From NCBI GenBank assembly GCA_943736015.1, contig OX031059.1, positions 45,023,159-45,087,158 on the forward strand: DNA of 64,000 bases. The letters run 5' to 3'. The number at the start of each line of letters is the position of its first letter. Positions within the stretch are counted from its first letter, which is position 1. The stretch comes from Tridacna crocea (lineage: Eukaryota; Mollusca; Bivalvia; Cardiida; Cardiidae). Positions 10,801-18,767 of this stretch are shown here, piece by piece. A model generated the notes under the pieces. The model was not told where the DNA came from and made no database searches. It saw only the letters and a program-made list of their open reading frames with translations. The translations under genes and the position numbers were made by a program.

Positions 10801-13800
10801 ACAGGAATCATAACTCTTGCTAGCTTAATTTTTGATTTATTGCCCTTTGTTGTTTTTTTATACTTGAATTTTGTCCGCAGCGTATCTCCAAAATTATACT
10901 AGCTAGGGTTATGAAATTTCATGGGTGGATAGATCTCACCAAGGGGGAGTGCAGTGCACAGGAATTATAACTCTTGCTTGCTTAATTTTTGAGTTATTGC
11001 CCTATGTCGTTTTCAATACTTGAATTTGGTCCGGAGCATATCTCCAAATCTATACTAGCTAGGGTTATGAAATTTCATGGGTGGATAGATCTCACCAAGG
11101 GGGAGTGCAGTGCACAGGAATCATAACTCCTGCTCAATGAATTTTTGAGTTATTGCCCTTTGTCATGTTTAATACTTGAATTTGGTCAGGTGAATGTCTC
11201 CAAAACTATACTAGCTAGGGTTATGAAATTTCATGGGTGGATAGATCTCATCAAGGGGGAGTGCAGTGCATAGGAATCATAACTCCTGCTCCCTTAATTT
11301 TTGAGTTATTGCCCTTTGTTGTTTTTCATACTTGAATTTTGTCCGGAGCGTATCTCCAAAACTATACTACCTAGGGTTATAGAATTTCATGGATGGATAG
11401 ATCTCATCAAGGGGGAGTACAGTGCACAGGAATCATAACTCTTGCTCGCTTAATTTTTGAGTTATTGCCCTTTGTCGTTTCTCATACTTGAATTTGGTCC
11501 GGTGTATGCCCCAGCTTAACAACTTGGGGTAAGACGGGCGTATCTTGCAACAATTTGCCGCTCATGTTCAACTCTTACTTTTGTACTCAACCATTCTGCA
11601 TTCTGTGACAAAGACCTGTTTGGTGGCAAGGAGCTGGTGGGGGGTATGATCACGTTGAGTGATAGCTCTAGTTTGATATGTTTTGCTCTAGGTTAGAGAG
11701 AAGTTACTGGAGAAGCAGAAGAATATTGAAATGAGAGAAAAGGCCAGAAAACTTAGAGATCTCAAAAAATATGGTAAAAAGGTAAATGTGAAATCTTTTA
11801 CTAAGAACTCTTGGATTTAATTGACCCTTGGAATGTAAATTGTCAAAAATTTTCATGTATTTTATTGAGTTTTTTGTCATAGTGATCATGTTTGGCTTCT
11901 TAACCCTTTACCAAGCAATCCCTGGTTTTTACGACCCTGAGATAGGAGCCTTTTAAAAACACTGTGGGAAAAGGAGAAAATGCTGGTAACCAGCATTTTC
12001 TCCTTTTCCCACATTGTTTTGTACCCTGTTGAAAACAAATTTTAATTTTTGATTTCGGTTTATTATGCGTCATCTGCAAGTGCTTTCAATTTGGACCAGT
12101 GTTGAATTTTTTTGTTTGGAAAAGGGTTAAATAAGTCATGGTTTGCAGTATAAAGAGTACAGTGTACGAAAGAATAAATAGAACAAAGCATGCTCATGGT
12201 GAAAGTTCTTGAGAAAATATCTACAAAATAACACTATCCACAAAATAAACAAGGTTATCACCATTCATTTGAAAATAATTTATCACTATTCCACCTTTAA
12301 AAGTATTGCTTTGATAGTGTTTATGTTTGAAATCAGCCAATGACTAGAAAAGAAAATGTTTAGAAATTCTTTGGTGGGTGCTTTGGCAGCCTTTATGTGA
12401 CTGAAACGGTTTTAGAGAGATTTTAGATACCAGACAAGACCAACTGTTGTTTTGCTTTTCTCTCTGTAGGTTAGACCAAGGTGTTAATAGATAATTAAAA
12501 CTAGTCATAGTCTTGAAATGACTGTATTTTTGGATAGCTTTGCTCTATAATTATGGGAAGTTTTGCCATTTTTAGATTCAATGATTTTTTACTTGTAGAA
12601 CACATTGAAAAAAAAAAAACTTGAATTTGTTACAGGTACAGCAAGAAGTAATGTTGAAAAGACACAAAGAAAAACGGGAGATGCTTGATGCTGTGAAGAA
12701 ATTTAGAAAAGGTTGACCTATTTTTCATATTTTATATTATATCTGAGCTATTCTCTGCTAAAAGGGGGCTTAATGCATGTCCTTAACCCATTACCACACA
12801 ATCCCTACTTTTGACACCCCTGAGAAAGAAGCCTTTAGAAAACATTGTGGGAAAAGGAGAAAATGCTGGTAACCAGCATTTTCTCCTTTTCCCACAATGT
12901 TTTCTACCCTTTCCAAATCAAGTTTCATTTTTTGATTCACATTTATTTTGTCATCTGCAAATGCTTTTAATTTGGACTAGTCCAAAAATTTGTCGTGTGG
13001 TAAAGAGTTAATGCATAATACCAAGCAAGTCATTACAGGATGGCAAATCCATTAAGTCCATTTTTCCTAACCAACTGAATCATGTCTGAAAGTAGTCCTT
13101 AGACATGCAGAAAATTGAACAAAACCAAAAAGTTTCGGCTCAGGTCACCCTTTGCAGAGTGCATAGGCTGACCATGGGAAATACATTTTGCAGATGCATT
13201 AACTCATTACCTAATGACTATATTTTAGGTTTGTCCATATTGAAAGTGTTTACAGACGACAAAATGAAAGTGACTGAAAATTTGAAATTTGTTTTGTGAC
13301 GGGTAGAAAACTCTGTGGGAAAAGGAGAAAATGCTGGTTACCAGCATTTTCTCCTTTTCCCATAATGTTTCCCAGAGGCTTCTTTCTTAGGGTCGTCAAA
13401 AGTGGGGATTGTGTAGTTATGGGTTAAGCATCCTTTCTAAAGAGCACTGCTTGTTCATTCTATATTTAAGATATGTAGGATAACAGGTTTGGCTGGTCCA
13501 TCTGTCATAATTTTTGACTATTTCAAATTGTCATCATTCTAGCATATTCTTGCTTTAACTGTTCACTGAACAATCCAGATTTTTAACAACCTAAGGGTAG
13601 AAGAGTGAAAAACACTTGATAACTAGAGGTTTCTCATTTTCTTGCAATCTCTTCTTTCGTATGAGAGAACTTAAACTCATCAATGCAAGTTTTGAATTTG
13701 TTGTTGATGTTTTGGGTTTGGAATTTGTCGTATGGAAAAGAATTACTCTTACAGCACTAGATATAGAAAGTGGACCCTTATAGTCTAGGGAAACATATAT

Positions 13801-16800
13801 GTACATCTATTGCAAATCCACTGTTGACTTTAGTCAGAAAAAAATAAAAGGTGGTGGACAATGTAGATCTAAAGTAGGAATGCAAGTTGTGTGCAGTCTG
13901 ACCTGAATCTATGCTATAAGTAAAAAAAAATTGAAATTCAGTTTTTGGCATGACTGTTGTATATTAATTTCCTTCTAGCTCTGTAGATTTTATGATTGTT
14001 TGATACCGACAACAACATTAATGATGTATGTCATACAGATTACGGTAGATTTTTTTGCACATACCTCATGGGTAAACAATTATAAGTTCTTACCTTTACC
14101 AAACAACTTATTTGAGACCTTTCCTTATTGAAAGCAAATAATTACAACAAATTAAAGTTGGCTTAAGCGATTTGATTTATTTCTTACGGAGTAAACAATA
14201 ATTATGGTTTGAAAAGGAGAAAATGGTAGTTACGAAAACTTTCTCCGTTTCACACAATGTTTTAAAAAACCTCAACAATACGGTTCGAAAAGGAGAAAAT
14301 GGTAGTCACTAAAACTTTCTCCTTTTCCCACAATGTTTGTTAAAACTCGAGATTGATCACTAAAGGGTTAAGCAGTTATTTTCATTATCAAACCATTTTT
14401 GAGGATATCAATCAATTTTGTTGGCCTATCAAGATACACCTTCTTTTGGATTTTTTAACCATTCAGAATTCCAGAGATATAAGATTAGAATTGATTTAGT
14501 TTGTGGTATGGGCCGAGATCTTTCTGTAGGCTAATTTCAGCTGCTGAAGCTAGTTTAGGCCTGCAATAAACTATTATAAATTACAGAAAGGAAAAACTGT
14601 TTGCCATATCGAAAGCAGTTGCAGATGAAAAACTGACTTCAAAATTGAAATTTGTCTCCGGAAGAGTAGAAAACATTGTGGGAAAAGGAGAAAATGCTGT
14701 TACCAGCATTTTCTTCTTTTTCCATGTTTTCAAAAATCTTCTTTTTGGGATGTTAAAACTTGCAAACATTTGGGTAAGAGTCAAGGAGAGGAAGTTAACC
14801 CTTTCCCACATGGCAGAATTTTAGACTTATCTAAATTCAAAGCATTTGCAGACAAAAATATCATAGTGGCTGAAATAACGCAATTTTACTTTGATAGGGT
14901 AGAGAATTTGGTGCAAAAAGGACAAATGCTGGTTACCAGCATTTTCTCCTTTTCCCACAAAATTTTCTAAAGGCTTCTTCCTCAGGGTCATTTTGAAGTC
15001 GTCATTGTGTAGTAAAGGGTTAAGAAAGTTAAGAAAACATGGTGGGATGTAAAAAGTTATTATCACAGGTTTGTTGTCCTGTTTTCTTCTTTAAAATTTG
15101 TCAACAGTAGCCCTGTAAAGTGATGTTTGTGCAGATGTGGGTTAATTGTTGCTTATCCTTTTTTTCAGGTCAGAAAGACCAACTGGACTTTCTGGAGGAT
15201 ACAGGAGGTAAAAGTTCAGGTGAAAAGAAGCAGAAGAAAGTAGAAAATACTTCACAAAGGTAGATAGAAAACTGTTTTTATTTTCTTTATCTGTGCCTCT
15301 GTAGAACGAATTCAGAATTCCAACAAAATTTGAAAATAGACCAGTCGGGCATGCAGTTATGAAATTAACATCTTTGATATAAATCCTGTGTTGGATGTTA
15401 ACTCTTTATCAAACGAAAAAATTCAAGACTTGTCCAAATTGAAAACATTTGCAGACTACAACATAAACTGAACTAAAAAAATGACACTTTACTTCAGGAG
15501 AGAAGAGAAAACATTGTGAAAATGGAGAAAATGCTGGTTACCAGCATTTTCTCCTTTTCCCACAATGTTTACTGATGCCTTCTTCCTCAGGGTGGTAAAA
15601 ACACGGGATTGTTCGGTAAGGGGTGAAACATTATCTGTTATTTTGAGTGATATTCCAACCAAAACAGAAAGTCTTGCCCAATCAGATGGCTAGTCTTGGA
15701 GTTTAGAACTGGAATAATACTTGAATGCCTTGCCAAACAATAGAGTAATGGACTTGTCCAAACCAAAAGCATTTGCAGGCAGCATTGGTGGAGATTGTCT
15801 TTGAACGAGTCAACATACACTGTGAGAGAAGGAGAAAATGCTGCTTAGCATGTTCCCTTTTCCCACAATGTTTTCAAAAACCTTCCAAAAGTGGACTTGT
15901 GGTTAAGAGTAAAATTTATGAGAAATATAAATGTATATAAATTAGTATTCCCCCTTTGTTCTTTGCTTATTCATGTGATTTTGATTAATAGTGTATTTCA
16001 GTAAATTGTATACTCTGATATGTTTTTACTTTTTCTCTCTCTCAGTCCAGGGAAAAAACGACAGTTTAAGAACAAGAAGTTTGGTTTTGGAGGACAGAAG
16101 AAAAGGTCAAAAATGAACACTAAAGAATCTACCAACGATCCAAATATGTTTAAACAGAGAGGTCTGAAAGGAAAACCTAATTTCAACAAAAAGAAAGGCG
16201 TAAGTTGTCAAGTCTTATCAAATCCCTATTTGATTCTTTACTAGATGAAAGAATAGTAGACTCATCCTTGTTAACTCTTTACTACACAACAAAATTTTGA
16301 CCTTGTCCAAATTGAAAGCATTTGCAGACAACAATTTAAATGTGACTCAAATAATGAAATTTGACCCTGATAAGGTAGAAAACACTGTGGGAAAAGCAGA
16401 AAATGCTGGTTACCAGCATTTACTCCTTTTCCCCCCAGTGTTTTGAAAAGGCTTCTTCCTCAAGGGTGTTAAAAGTCGTCATTGTTCTCTTCAGAATTCC
16501 TGGAAATATTTTGATTCCTTCAAAAACTCTGGTTGCCATGGCAACAAAACTGAAAAATATTGAAAATCTTTGAAATTCTTCTTGTCTGAAACCATGAGGC
16601 CTAGGGCTACCAAAATTGTTAGAAGATTTTTAAAGAATTTCTTAGAAAATTCCATGTGGTTGCCATGGCAACCAGAGTTTTTGATGAAATCAAATTCTGT
16701 GGACAGTTTTTAAAGAGGACCTCCCAAGAAAGGTTCCAGCGGAACTAACTAGCACCTAAATAGGGCCAAATTTAGAGTAAGGTTTCTATCATTCAAATTA

Positions 16801-17245
16801 TTTTCCCAAGATCATTACCTTTCATGCCACTAGATTAACCTGTTTTTATTGCCTGACAGTGTTTGAAGGCCCTCTTTTTCAGGGTCATGAACACTTAAAT
16901 TTGTGTGGTTAAGGGTTAAAAAGCCACTGGAGCGATACAGGGCCATGATGGCACTCTTGTTTTTTTGGCAAAGCAGGGGATAGCTCTGGAAGAGTACATG
17001 TATTGTGTAAAGTACTGCTAGAAGGAACTCTAGGAAAGTAGAGAAAGGTGCACTGGCAGGTTGCTCTATAACTGAAATAATTTTAGAAAACAGGATGGAA
17101 CAGTCACAAATTGGCACTGTTTAGTAAAGGATTGAATGAAATTTCATCACTCTCTAAAGTTAGTTTTCATCTTTTCTTGCAGAATAAAGTCAAAAGACCT
17201 GGGAAGTCAAAACGGGTAGCATTGAAGAATAAAAAGAAGAGATGA
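1808..17245 (+). CDS. EBNA1BP2: EBP2 (EBNA1-binding protein 2 homologue), rRNA-processing protein, complete gene
   Basis: Nine coding exons: 1808-1861, 4558-4641, 7746-7909, 8979-9102, 11692-11781, 12636-12711, 15169-15259, 16046-16199 and 17183-17245. Together they are 900 bases, 299 codons plus TGA, with every junction GT/AG and in phase; the human protein is 306 aa. Residues 1-18 are an acidic Ser/Asp/Glu start. Residues 47-71 are helical (LNELKQSLDWIERLD). The family signature RPEDYFAEMAKSD is at 125-137, followed by a basic coiled-coil part (KLRDLKKYGKK, 162-172), QLDFLED near 202, and the Lys/Arg-rich tail with KNKKFGFGGQKKRSK from 236. EBP2 works in the nucleolus in pre-60S assembly and 27S pre-rRNA processing. 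The introns (0.8-3.1 kb) are loaded with mobile elements. Identity is secure from the core motifs; function is by family. Confidence 0.96.
1984..2110. mobile_element. 127-bp palindromic MITE with 8-bp target duplication
   Basis: Two 48-bp arms (1985-2032 and 2061-2108) are perfect reverse complements, and each end reads ACCTTCAGWCTGAAGGT. The element is flanked by GTCACACC at 1976-1983 and again at 2111-2118, a clear 8-bp target-site duplication. The loop repeats a 20-bp piece of the arm (ttttttgactggtcgaag). An 8-bp duplication suits hAT-type transposases, but the family is not identified. It lies in EBP2 intron 1. Confidence 0.8.
2229..2320 (-). repeat. MITE-A, right-half fragment
   Basis: The fragment keeps a left-end trace (gttaactcttt), half of the hairpin (ttttctccttttcccacaat) and the end gtgtggtaaagggttga. 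Most of the left arm is lost. Confidence 0.6.
2373..4463. mobile_element. Fold-back element, 2.09 kb, with compound inverted ends and 8-bp target duplication
   Basis: About 120 bp at the left (2373-2497) and right (4338-4463) are colinear inverted copies. Each is built from seven copies of a 15-mer, GGAGAACTCGTACCC, in the same orientation order: three forward, one reverse, forward, reverse, forward. The outer ends both begin GGT. TTTAGTCT flanks the unit at 2365-2372 and 4464-4471. The interior has no transposase-like frame, so this copy is non-autonomous. GGT ends with an 8-bp duplication would fit a Merlin or hAT source, but that is inference. It makes up most of EBP2 intron 1. Confidence 0.75.
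3120..3250 (+). repeat. MITE-A, decayed copy inside the fold-back element
   Basis: Traces remain: gcttttgaaaatgttgtcgg, then cattttcccacaattttttc and tgccctttcag. The open frame over this stretch (3095-3724) is not conserved in feel and covers repeat sequence. Confidence 0.35.
4558..4641 (+). CDS. EBNA1BP2: EBP2 exon 2
   Basis: Residues 19-46, LQQAFAEGKLKDGLN onward, following acceptor ttacag and ending at donor GTAAGA in phase 0. It matches the LQDAFSRGLLKPGLN stretch of the vertebrate protein. Confidence 0.93.
4674..5221 (+). mobile_element. Repeat D, copy 1 (548 bp, TIR TTAAAGGTRG)
   Basis: The unit begins TTAAAGGTAGG and ends CCACCTTTAA. The whole interior matches the reverse complement of 38742-39285, including tacaaatc...taaaattacaaa, aatgagcaagttgctcat and gggagtataagga. 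Its only open frames are short. It is probably a non-autonomous DNA element in EBP2 intron 2. Confidence 0.7.
5418..5627 (+). repeat. MITE-A, forward copy
   Basis: Reference description. MITE-A is about 225 bp, bounded by TTAA, with ends reading about CYCWTTACCA. The forward end continues CACACAATCCCTACTTTTGA and the other end, inward, AACGACAAAATTTTAGAC. The middle is a near-perfect hairpin (acattgtgggaaaaggaga / tctccttttcccacaatgt). TTAA targets and CCCTTT-like ends suggest piggyBac mobilisation. This copy has TTAA at both ends (5418, 5624) and a hairpin loop shortened by about 20 bp. Confidence 0.8.
5696..5779 (+). repeat. MITE-A, internally deleted forward copy
   Basis: TTAA is present at both ends (5696, 5776). 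Only the left arm to gccttcagaaaattttg and the last 15 bases remain, so the hairpin has been deleted. Confidence 0.75.
5804..7122 (-). repeat. MITE-A, reverse copy split by a Helentron-like element
   Basis: The left half runs 5804-5963 (TTAA, then accaaacgacaatatt, through the hairpin). The right half resumes at 7051 with ttccacaatgttttctaaagg and ends in TTAA at 7119. About 1.09 kb of foreign sequence interrupts the right hairpin arm. Confidence 0.85.
5963..7050 (+). mobile_element. Helentron-like element B, copy 1, with six 156-bp units
   Basis: The head has a hairpin (tacgcccgtc gaa gacgggacgta) followed by GC-rich ggcgggctggcgtccgggcg. Six tandem units of 156 bp follow, starting at 6048, 6204, 6360, 6516, 6672 and 6828, each carrying gtccggagcatatctcc, agggttatgaaatttcatgg and gagttattgccctttg. 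The tail has a stem (ccccagctttacaacttgggg), then gacgggcgtat, which is inverted relative to the head, and ends gccgctcttg. There is no obvious target duplication, and insertion lies between T residues. This structure fits non-autonomous Helentrons and the 160-bp-unit repeats known from bivalves. Confidence 0.7.
7485..7662 (+). mobile_element. tRNA-derived SINE (type 1), 3' truncated
   Basis: A tRNA-like head (box A tagctcagtcagtagcg; box B ggttgtaggtttggaccc) is followed by the body aggattgatgattgtcagga and ctctctcacagctgactg. It ends in an A run near 7650. The same body is seen in full at 33553. Confidence 0.65.
7746..7909 (+). CDS. EBNA1BP2: EBP2 exon 3
   Basis: Residues 47-100 plus two bases of Phe101. 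It carries the helical stretch KKLNELKQSLDWIERLDM, then a Pro/acidic linker (PSPPPKGSEDIL) and DDFKREMK, the DDFQREM equivalent. The donor is GTAAGT after AAATT, which leaves phase 2. Confidence 0.94.
7955..8150 (+). repeat. MITE-A, forward copy with lost right end
   Basis: TTAA at 7955 is followed by cccttactacagagtcccta. The hairpin is intact (ggtaaccagtaattcctcct) and the right arm can be followed to caaatgctttcaattt. The terminal TTAA is gone. Confidence 0.7.
8704..8830 (+). repeat. MITE-A, central fragment
   Basis: The hairpin survives with a changed loop (gctggtaaattaatagcatt), flanked by aaggttttgaaaacatcg and ttctaccctttcaaa. Both ends are missing. Confidence 0.6.
8979..9102 (+). CDS. 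EBNA1BP2: EBP2 exon 4
   Basis: Residues 102-142. The exon begins YRQGQAAVLLCLEKLHKI and contains the diagnostic KTKRPEDYFAEMAKSD (122-137). The acceptor is a long T tract plus AG, and the donor is GTACTT, a weaker form, in phase 0. Confidence 0.96.
9200..9530. repeat. Dispersed repeat with the motif 'GATTAGCCTG...CAGGCTAATC'
   Basis: gcctgtgcaggctaatccga (9327) and gattagcctgggcggactga (9433) are roughly inverted around the middle. Related pieces, such as cacaggctga, occur near 49012 and 61288. This is probably an old palindromic element, and the limits are approximate. Confidence 0.4.
9606..9690 (+). repeat. MITE-A, internally deleted copy
   Basis: TTAA occurs at 9606 and 9687. It keeps the ends (actttaccaaacaatc; gggaaagagttaa) and a half hairpin (cctacaatgttttct). 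Confidence 0.6.
9981..10187 (+). repeat. MITE-A, diverged forward copy
   Basis: It starts with TTAA and ccctttgccaaccctaagtt, has a weakened hairpin (gtaatcagcattttttcct), and ends near gtatggaaaggacta without TTAA. Confidence 0.55.
10309..11675 (+). mobile_element. Chimeric Helentron-like element (C head and tail, B body)
   Basis: The head is a strong hairpin (accccccaaaactctgtttggggggt) followed by ggtccgtcggtccgtccgtc. Two units of a C-type repeat follow (tatggccctttcatgaaatt). From about 10690 the sequence switches to five B-type 156-bp units and the B tail (gccccagcttaacaacttgg, then gacgggcgtatcttgcaaca). The C tail comes after that (ggggggtatgatcacgttga, gtgatagctctagtttg). So a B element lacking its own head lies inside a C element. 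The end lies about 16 bases before EBP2 exon 5. Confidence 0.65.
11692..11781 (+). CDS. EBNA1BP2: EBP2 exon 5
   Basis: Residues 143-172, VREKLLEKQKNIEMREKA then RKLRDLKKYGKK, the strongly conserved basic coiled-coil piece. The acceptor tttgctctag directly follows the tail of a Helentron-like element. The donor is GTAAAT in phase 0. Confidence 0.95.
11900..12130 (+). repeat. MITE-A, full forward copy
   Basis: TTAA is at both ends (11900, 12127). The hairpin is intact with the loop gctggtaaccagc. The left arm reads accaagcaatccctggtttt, a variant shared with copies at 20301 and 43068. Confidence 0.8.
12636..12711 (+). CDS. EBNA1BP2: EBP2 exon 6
   Basis: Residues 173-197 plus the first base of Gly198: VQQEVMLKRHKEKREMLD then AVKKFRK. 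The donor is GTTGAC, non-consensus at positions +3 to +6, yet the phase-1 join to exon 7 restores RKGQKDQLDFLED, so the site is supported. Confidence 0.92.
12783..13011 (+). repeat. MITE-A, full forward copy
   Basis: TTAA is at 12783 and 13008, and both arms are close to the family consensus. The perfect hairpin spans about 12836-12907. Confidence 0.85.
13199..13427 (-). repeat. MITE-A, full reverse copy
   Basis: TTAA is at 13199 and 13424. The hairpin has one arm mismatch pair (aactctgtgggaaaa against cccataatgtttcc). Confidence 0.85.
13555..13745 (+). repeat. MITE-A-like, strongly decayed copy
   Basis: The left end ctttaactgttcactgaacaa and the right end gaatttgtcgtatggaaaag fit the family. 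The hairpin is barely recognisable. Confidence 0.35.
14092..14369 (-). repeat. MITE-A with duplicated hairpin
   Basis: The outer ends are tacctttaccaaacaactta and cactaaagggttaa. The central hairpin is present twice (aaaatggtagttacgaaaac and aaaatggtagtcactaaaac), so the core was duplicated after insertion or in the donor. Confidence 0.6.
14590..14785 (-). repeat. MITE-A, diverged reverse copy
   Basis: It runs from actgtttgccatatcgaaag through a good hairpin (gaaaatgctgttaccagcat) to ttgggtaagagt. The TTAA ends are lost. Confidence 0.65.
14795..15023 (-). repeat. MITE-A, full reverse copy
   Basis: TTAA is at 14795 and 15020. One hairpin arm is diverged (ggtgcaaaaaggacaaatgc) and the other is intact. 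Confidence 0.8.
15169..15259 (+). CDS. EBNA1BP2: EBP2 exon 7
   Basis: Completes Gly198 and codes residues 199-227, with two bases of Ser228. It begins QKDQLDFLEDTGG (human DKLDFLEGD) and ends in the Lys/Glu-rich linker EKKQKKVENTSQ. The donor is GTAGAT. Confidence 0.93.
15398..15627 (-). repeat. MITE-A, reverse copy
   Basis: TTAA is at 15398. The right end reads gttcggtaaggggtgaaa, so the right TTAA has mutated. The hairpin is nearly intact. Confidence 0.75.
15720..15912 (-). repeat. MITE-A, decayed reverse copy
   Basis: The ends ccttgccaaacaatagagta and gtggacttgtggttaagag are recognisable, and the hairpin loop is reduced to gctgcttagc. Confidence 0.6.
16046..16199 (+). CDS. EBNA1BP2: EBP2 exon 8
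   Basis: Residues 229-279. It opens PGKKRQFKNKKFGFGGQKKR, the most conserved C-terminal block of EBP2 and a likely nuclear/nucleolar targeting region. It continues SKMNTKESTNDPNMFKQRG and KGKPNFNKKKG. The donor is GTAAGT in phase 0. Confidence 0.96.
16271..16487 (-). repeat. MITE-A, reverse copy truncated by element E
   Basis: TTAA is at 16271 and the hairpin is complete. The right arm stops at gtcattgt, where Helentron-like E sequence begins. Confidence 0.75.
16488..16962 (+). mobile_element. Helentron-like element E, 5'-truncated copy 1
   Basis: It shares with the full copy at 51687 the segments ggttgccatggcaacaaaac, ccatgaggcctagggctacc and the tail atacagggccatgatggcac plus tcttgttt. 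Two GTTGCCATGGCAAC palindromes lie at 16532-16545 and 16659-16672. Near its 3' end is a MITE-like ggttaagggttaaaaagcc, also present in the other E copies. Confidence 0.6.
16963..17115 (+). mobile_element. SINE body fragment (type 1)
   Basis: It matches the 3' half of the 33553 SINE: gaaggaactctaggaaagta, aggtgcactggcaggttgct and ataactgaaataattttaga. The tRNA head is absent. Confidence 0.5.
17183..17245 (+). CDS. EBNA1BP2: EBP2 exon 9 (last)
   Basis: Residues 280-299 (NKVKRPGKSKRVALKNKKKR) and TGA. The highly basic end matches the KRPGK tail of the vertebrate protein. The acceptor is tttcttgcag. Confidence 0.95.
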   Translation, partial: NKVKRPGKSKRVALKNKKKR

Positions 17246-17337
17246 AAAGAAATTTGCAATTAAATTCAGCTTGGAAGAAAATGTTGCAGCGTACCTTGTA
17301 TTTGAATAATTTTTTGCAAACATAGAACTATTTTTCC

Positions 17338-17343
17338 ATTAAA
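17338..17343 (+). terminator. Candidate EBP2 polyadenylation signal ATTAAA
   Basis: This common AATAAA variant lies 92 bases after the stop and is followed by gtgttggc, a GT-rich stretch. An AATAAA at 17705-17710 is an alternative downstream signal. Confidence 0.4.
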
Positions 17344-17354
17344 GTGTTGGCAAG

Positions 17355-17567
17355 CTTTACCATAAAAGATTTTAAACTGGTCCAAATTGAAAGCATTTTG
17401 GTGCTATGACCTTAATTAAAAATGTTAAATTTGTGGTTGACAAGGTAGCAAACAATGATGAAAAAAGAGAAAATGCTGGTTAGCAGCATTTCACTTTTTC
17501 CAACCATGTTTCCGATAACTCATTTCCTCAGGGTGATTCAAACACAGGATGTTTTGGTAAAAGATCA
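17355..17567 (-). repeat. MITE-A, diverged reverse copy
   Basis: Internal landmarks remain (aactggtccaaattgaaagc, aaaatgctggttagcagcat, cctcagggtgattcaaacac), but both TTAA ends are lost. Confidence 0.6.
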
Positions 17568-18063
17568 AATCCAGCTTAGATACATATAATTACAGAAGAG
17601 ACAAATAACTGTATGTAAGAAAATTGAGATTTTCTGTGACATGAAAACCTCGTAGGAAAAATGGTGGTAGTAAGTCTGAAAAATTTGCATTTATGTAAAC
17701 TTAAAATAAAAATAATGAAGATACCATTCTGTGTTTGATTTTTTTTTTCTGGCAAAATCGTGATATACATAGTTGGTACATCAGATAATTAAACGATAAA
17801 AGTACATGTAGTTTGCAAATGATATGTATATAATACCAATTATTACCATCACTTTTCACATTGTTTACAACTTGCTGATTTCATTAAATAGTAGAAAAGA
17901 TATCATTGTTCATATTTCTTGTCAAAAAGATGGTTTTCAGACGTGACCATAGAAAACAATTGCTGGAAATAATACAGGAAGGTCAAAGAAAATTAGCCTT
18001 TTTGATCATTTGAATAGAATTGTTGGAAAAGAGGCAGTTTATCATTATTGGCAGTTGATCATT

Positions 18064-18257
18064 GTTCAACATTTTATAAAGTGTTGTACAGCCGAAGATC
18101 TTTGTTCAATATTTTATAAAGTGTTGTACAGCCGAAGATCTTTGTTCAACATTTTATAAAGTGTTCGACAGCCGAAGATCTTTGTTCAACATTTTATAAA
18201 CTGTTGTACAGCTGAAGATCTTTGTTCAACATTTTATAAACTATTGTACAGCTGGAT
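18064..18257 (+). repeat. Tandem repeat, 40-bp unit, about 5 copies
   Basis: Units start at 18064, 18104, 18144, 18184 and 18224 with gttcaacattttataaagtg followed by tgtacagccgaagatcttt. Copies differ by one to three bases. Each unit contains an imperfect palindrome (aacattttataaagtgtt). Confidence 0.9.
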
Positions 18258-18317
18258 CATGTGTATCTGATGGCATGTGAAAAAAATTAACTATGAGAAA
18301 AGGTGTGAAAGATTGCA

Positions 18318-18543
18318 TTAACTCTTTACCAAACGACAAAATTTTAGATTTGCCCAATTTAAAAGCATTTGCAGATGAAAAAATGAATATGACTTAAAAA
18401 TTGAAATTTGTTTCGGAAAGGGTAGAAAACATTGTGGGAAATGGAGAAAATGCTGGTTACCAGCATTCTCCCTGTTTCCCACGTTTTCAGAAGTTCTCCT
18501 TTGCAGGGTGGTTAAAAGTCTGGATTGTTTGCCAAAGAGTTAA
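18318..18543 (-). repeat. MITE-A, reverse copy (first of a back-to-back pair)
   Basis: TTAA is at 18318 and 18540. The second TTAA is also the left target of the next copy. The hairpin is slightly shortened (cagcattctccctgtttccc). Confidence 0.8.
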
Positions 18544-18767
18544 CTCTTTACCATACGAGAAAATTTTAGACAGGTCCAAATTAAAGGAATTGGCAGACGA
18601 TATAATGAAGGTGAATGAAAATTGGAATTTGGTCTGGGAAGGGTAGAAAACACTGTGGGAAAAGGAGAAAATGCTGGTTACCAGCATTTTCTCCTTTTCC
18701 CAAAGTGTTTTCAAAAGGCTTCTTTCTCAGGGGTGTTAAAAGTCGGGATTGTGTGGTAAAAAGTTAA
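18540..18767 (-). repeat. MITE-A, reverse copy (second of a back-to-back pair)
   Basis: It shares TTAA 18540-18543 with the preceding copy and ends in TTAA at 18764. The hairpin is complete. Confidence 0.85.
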
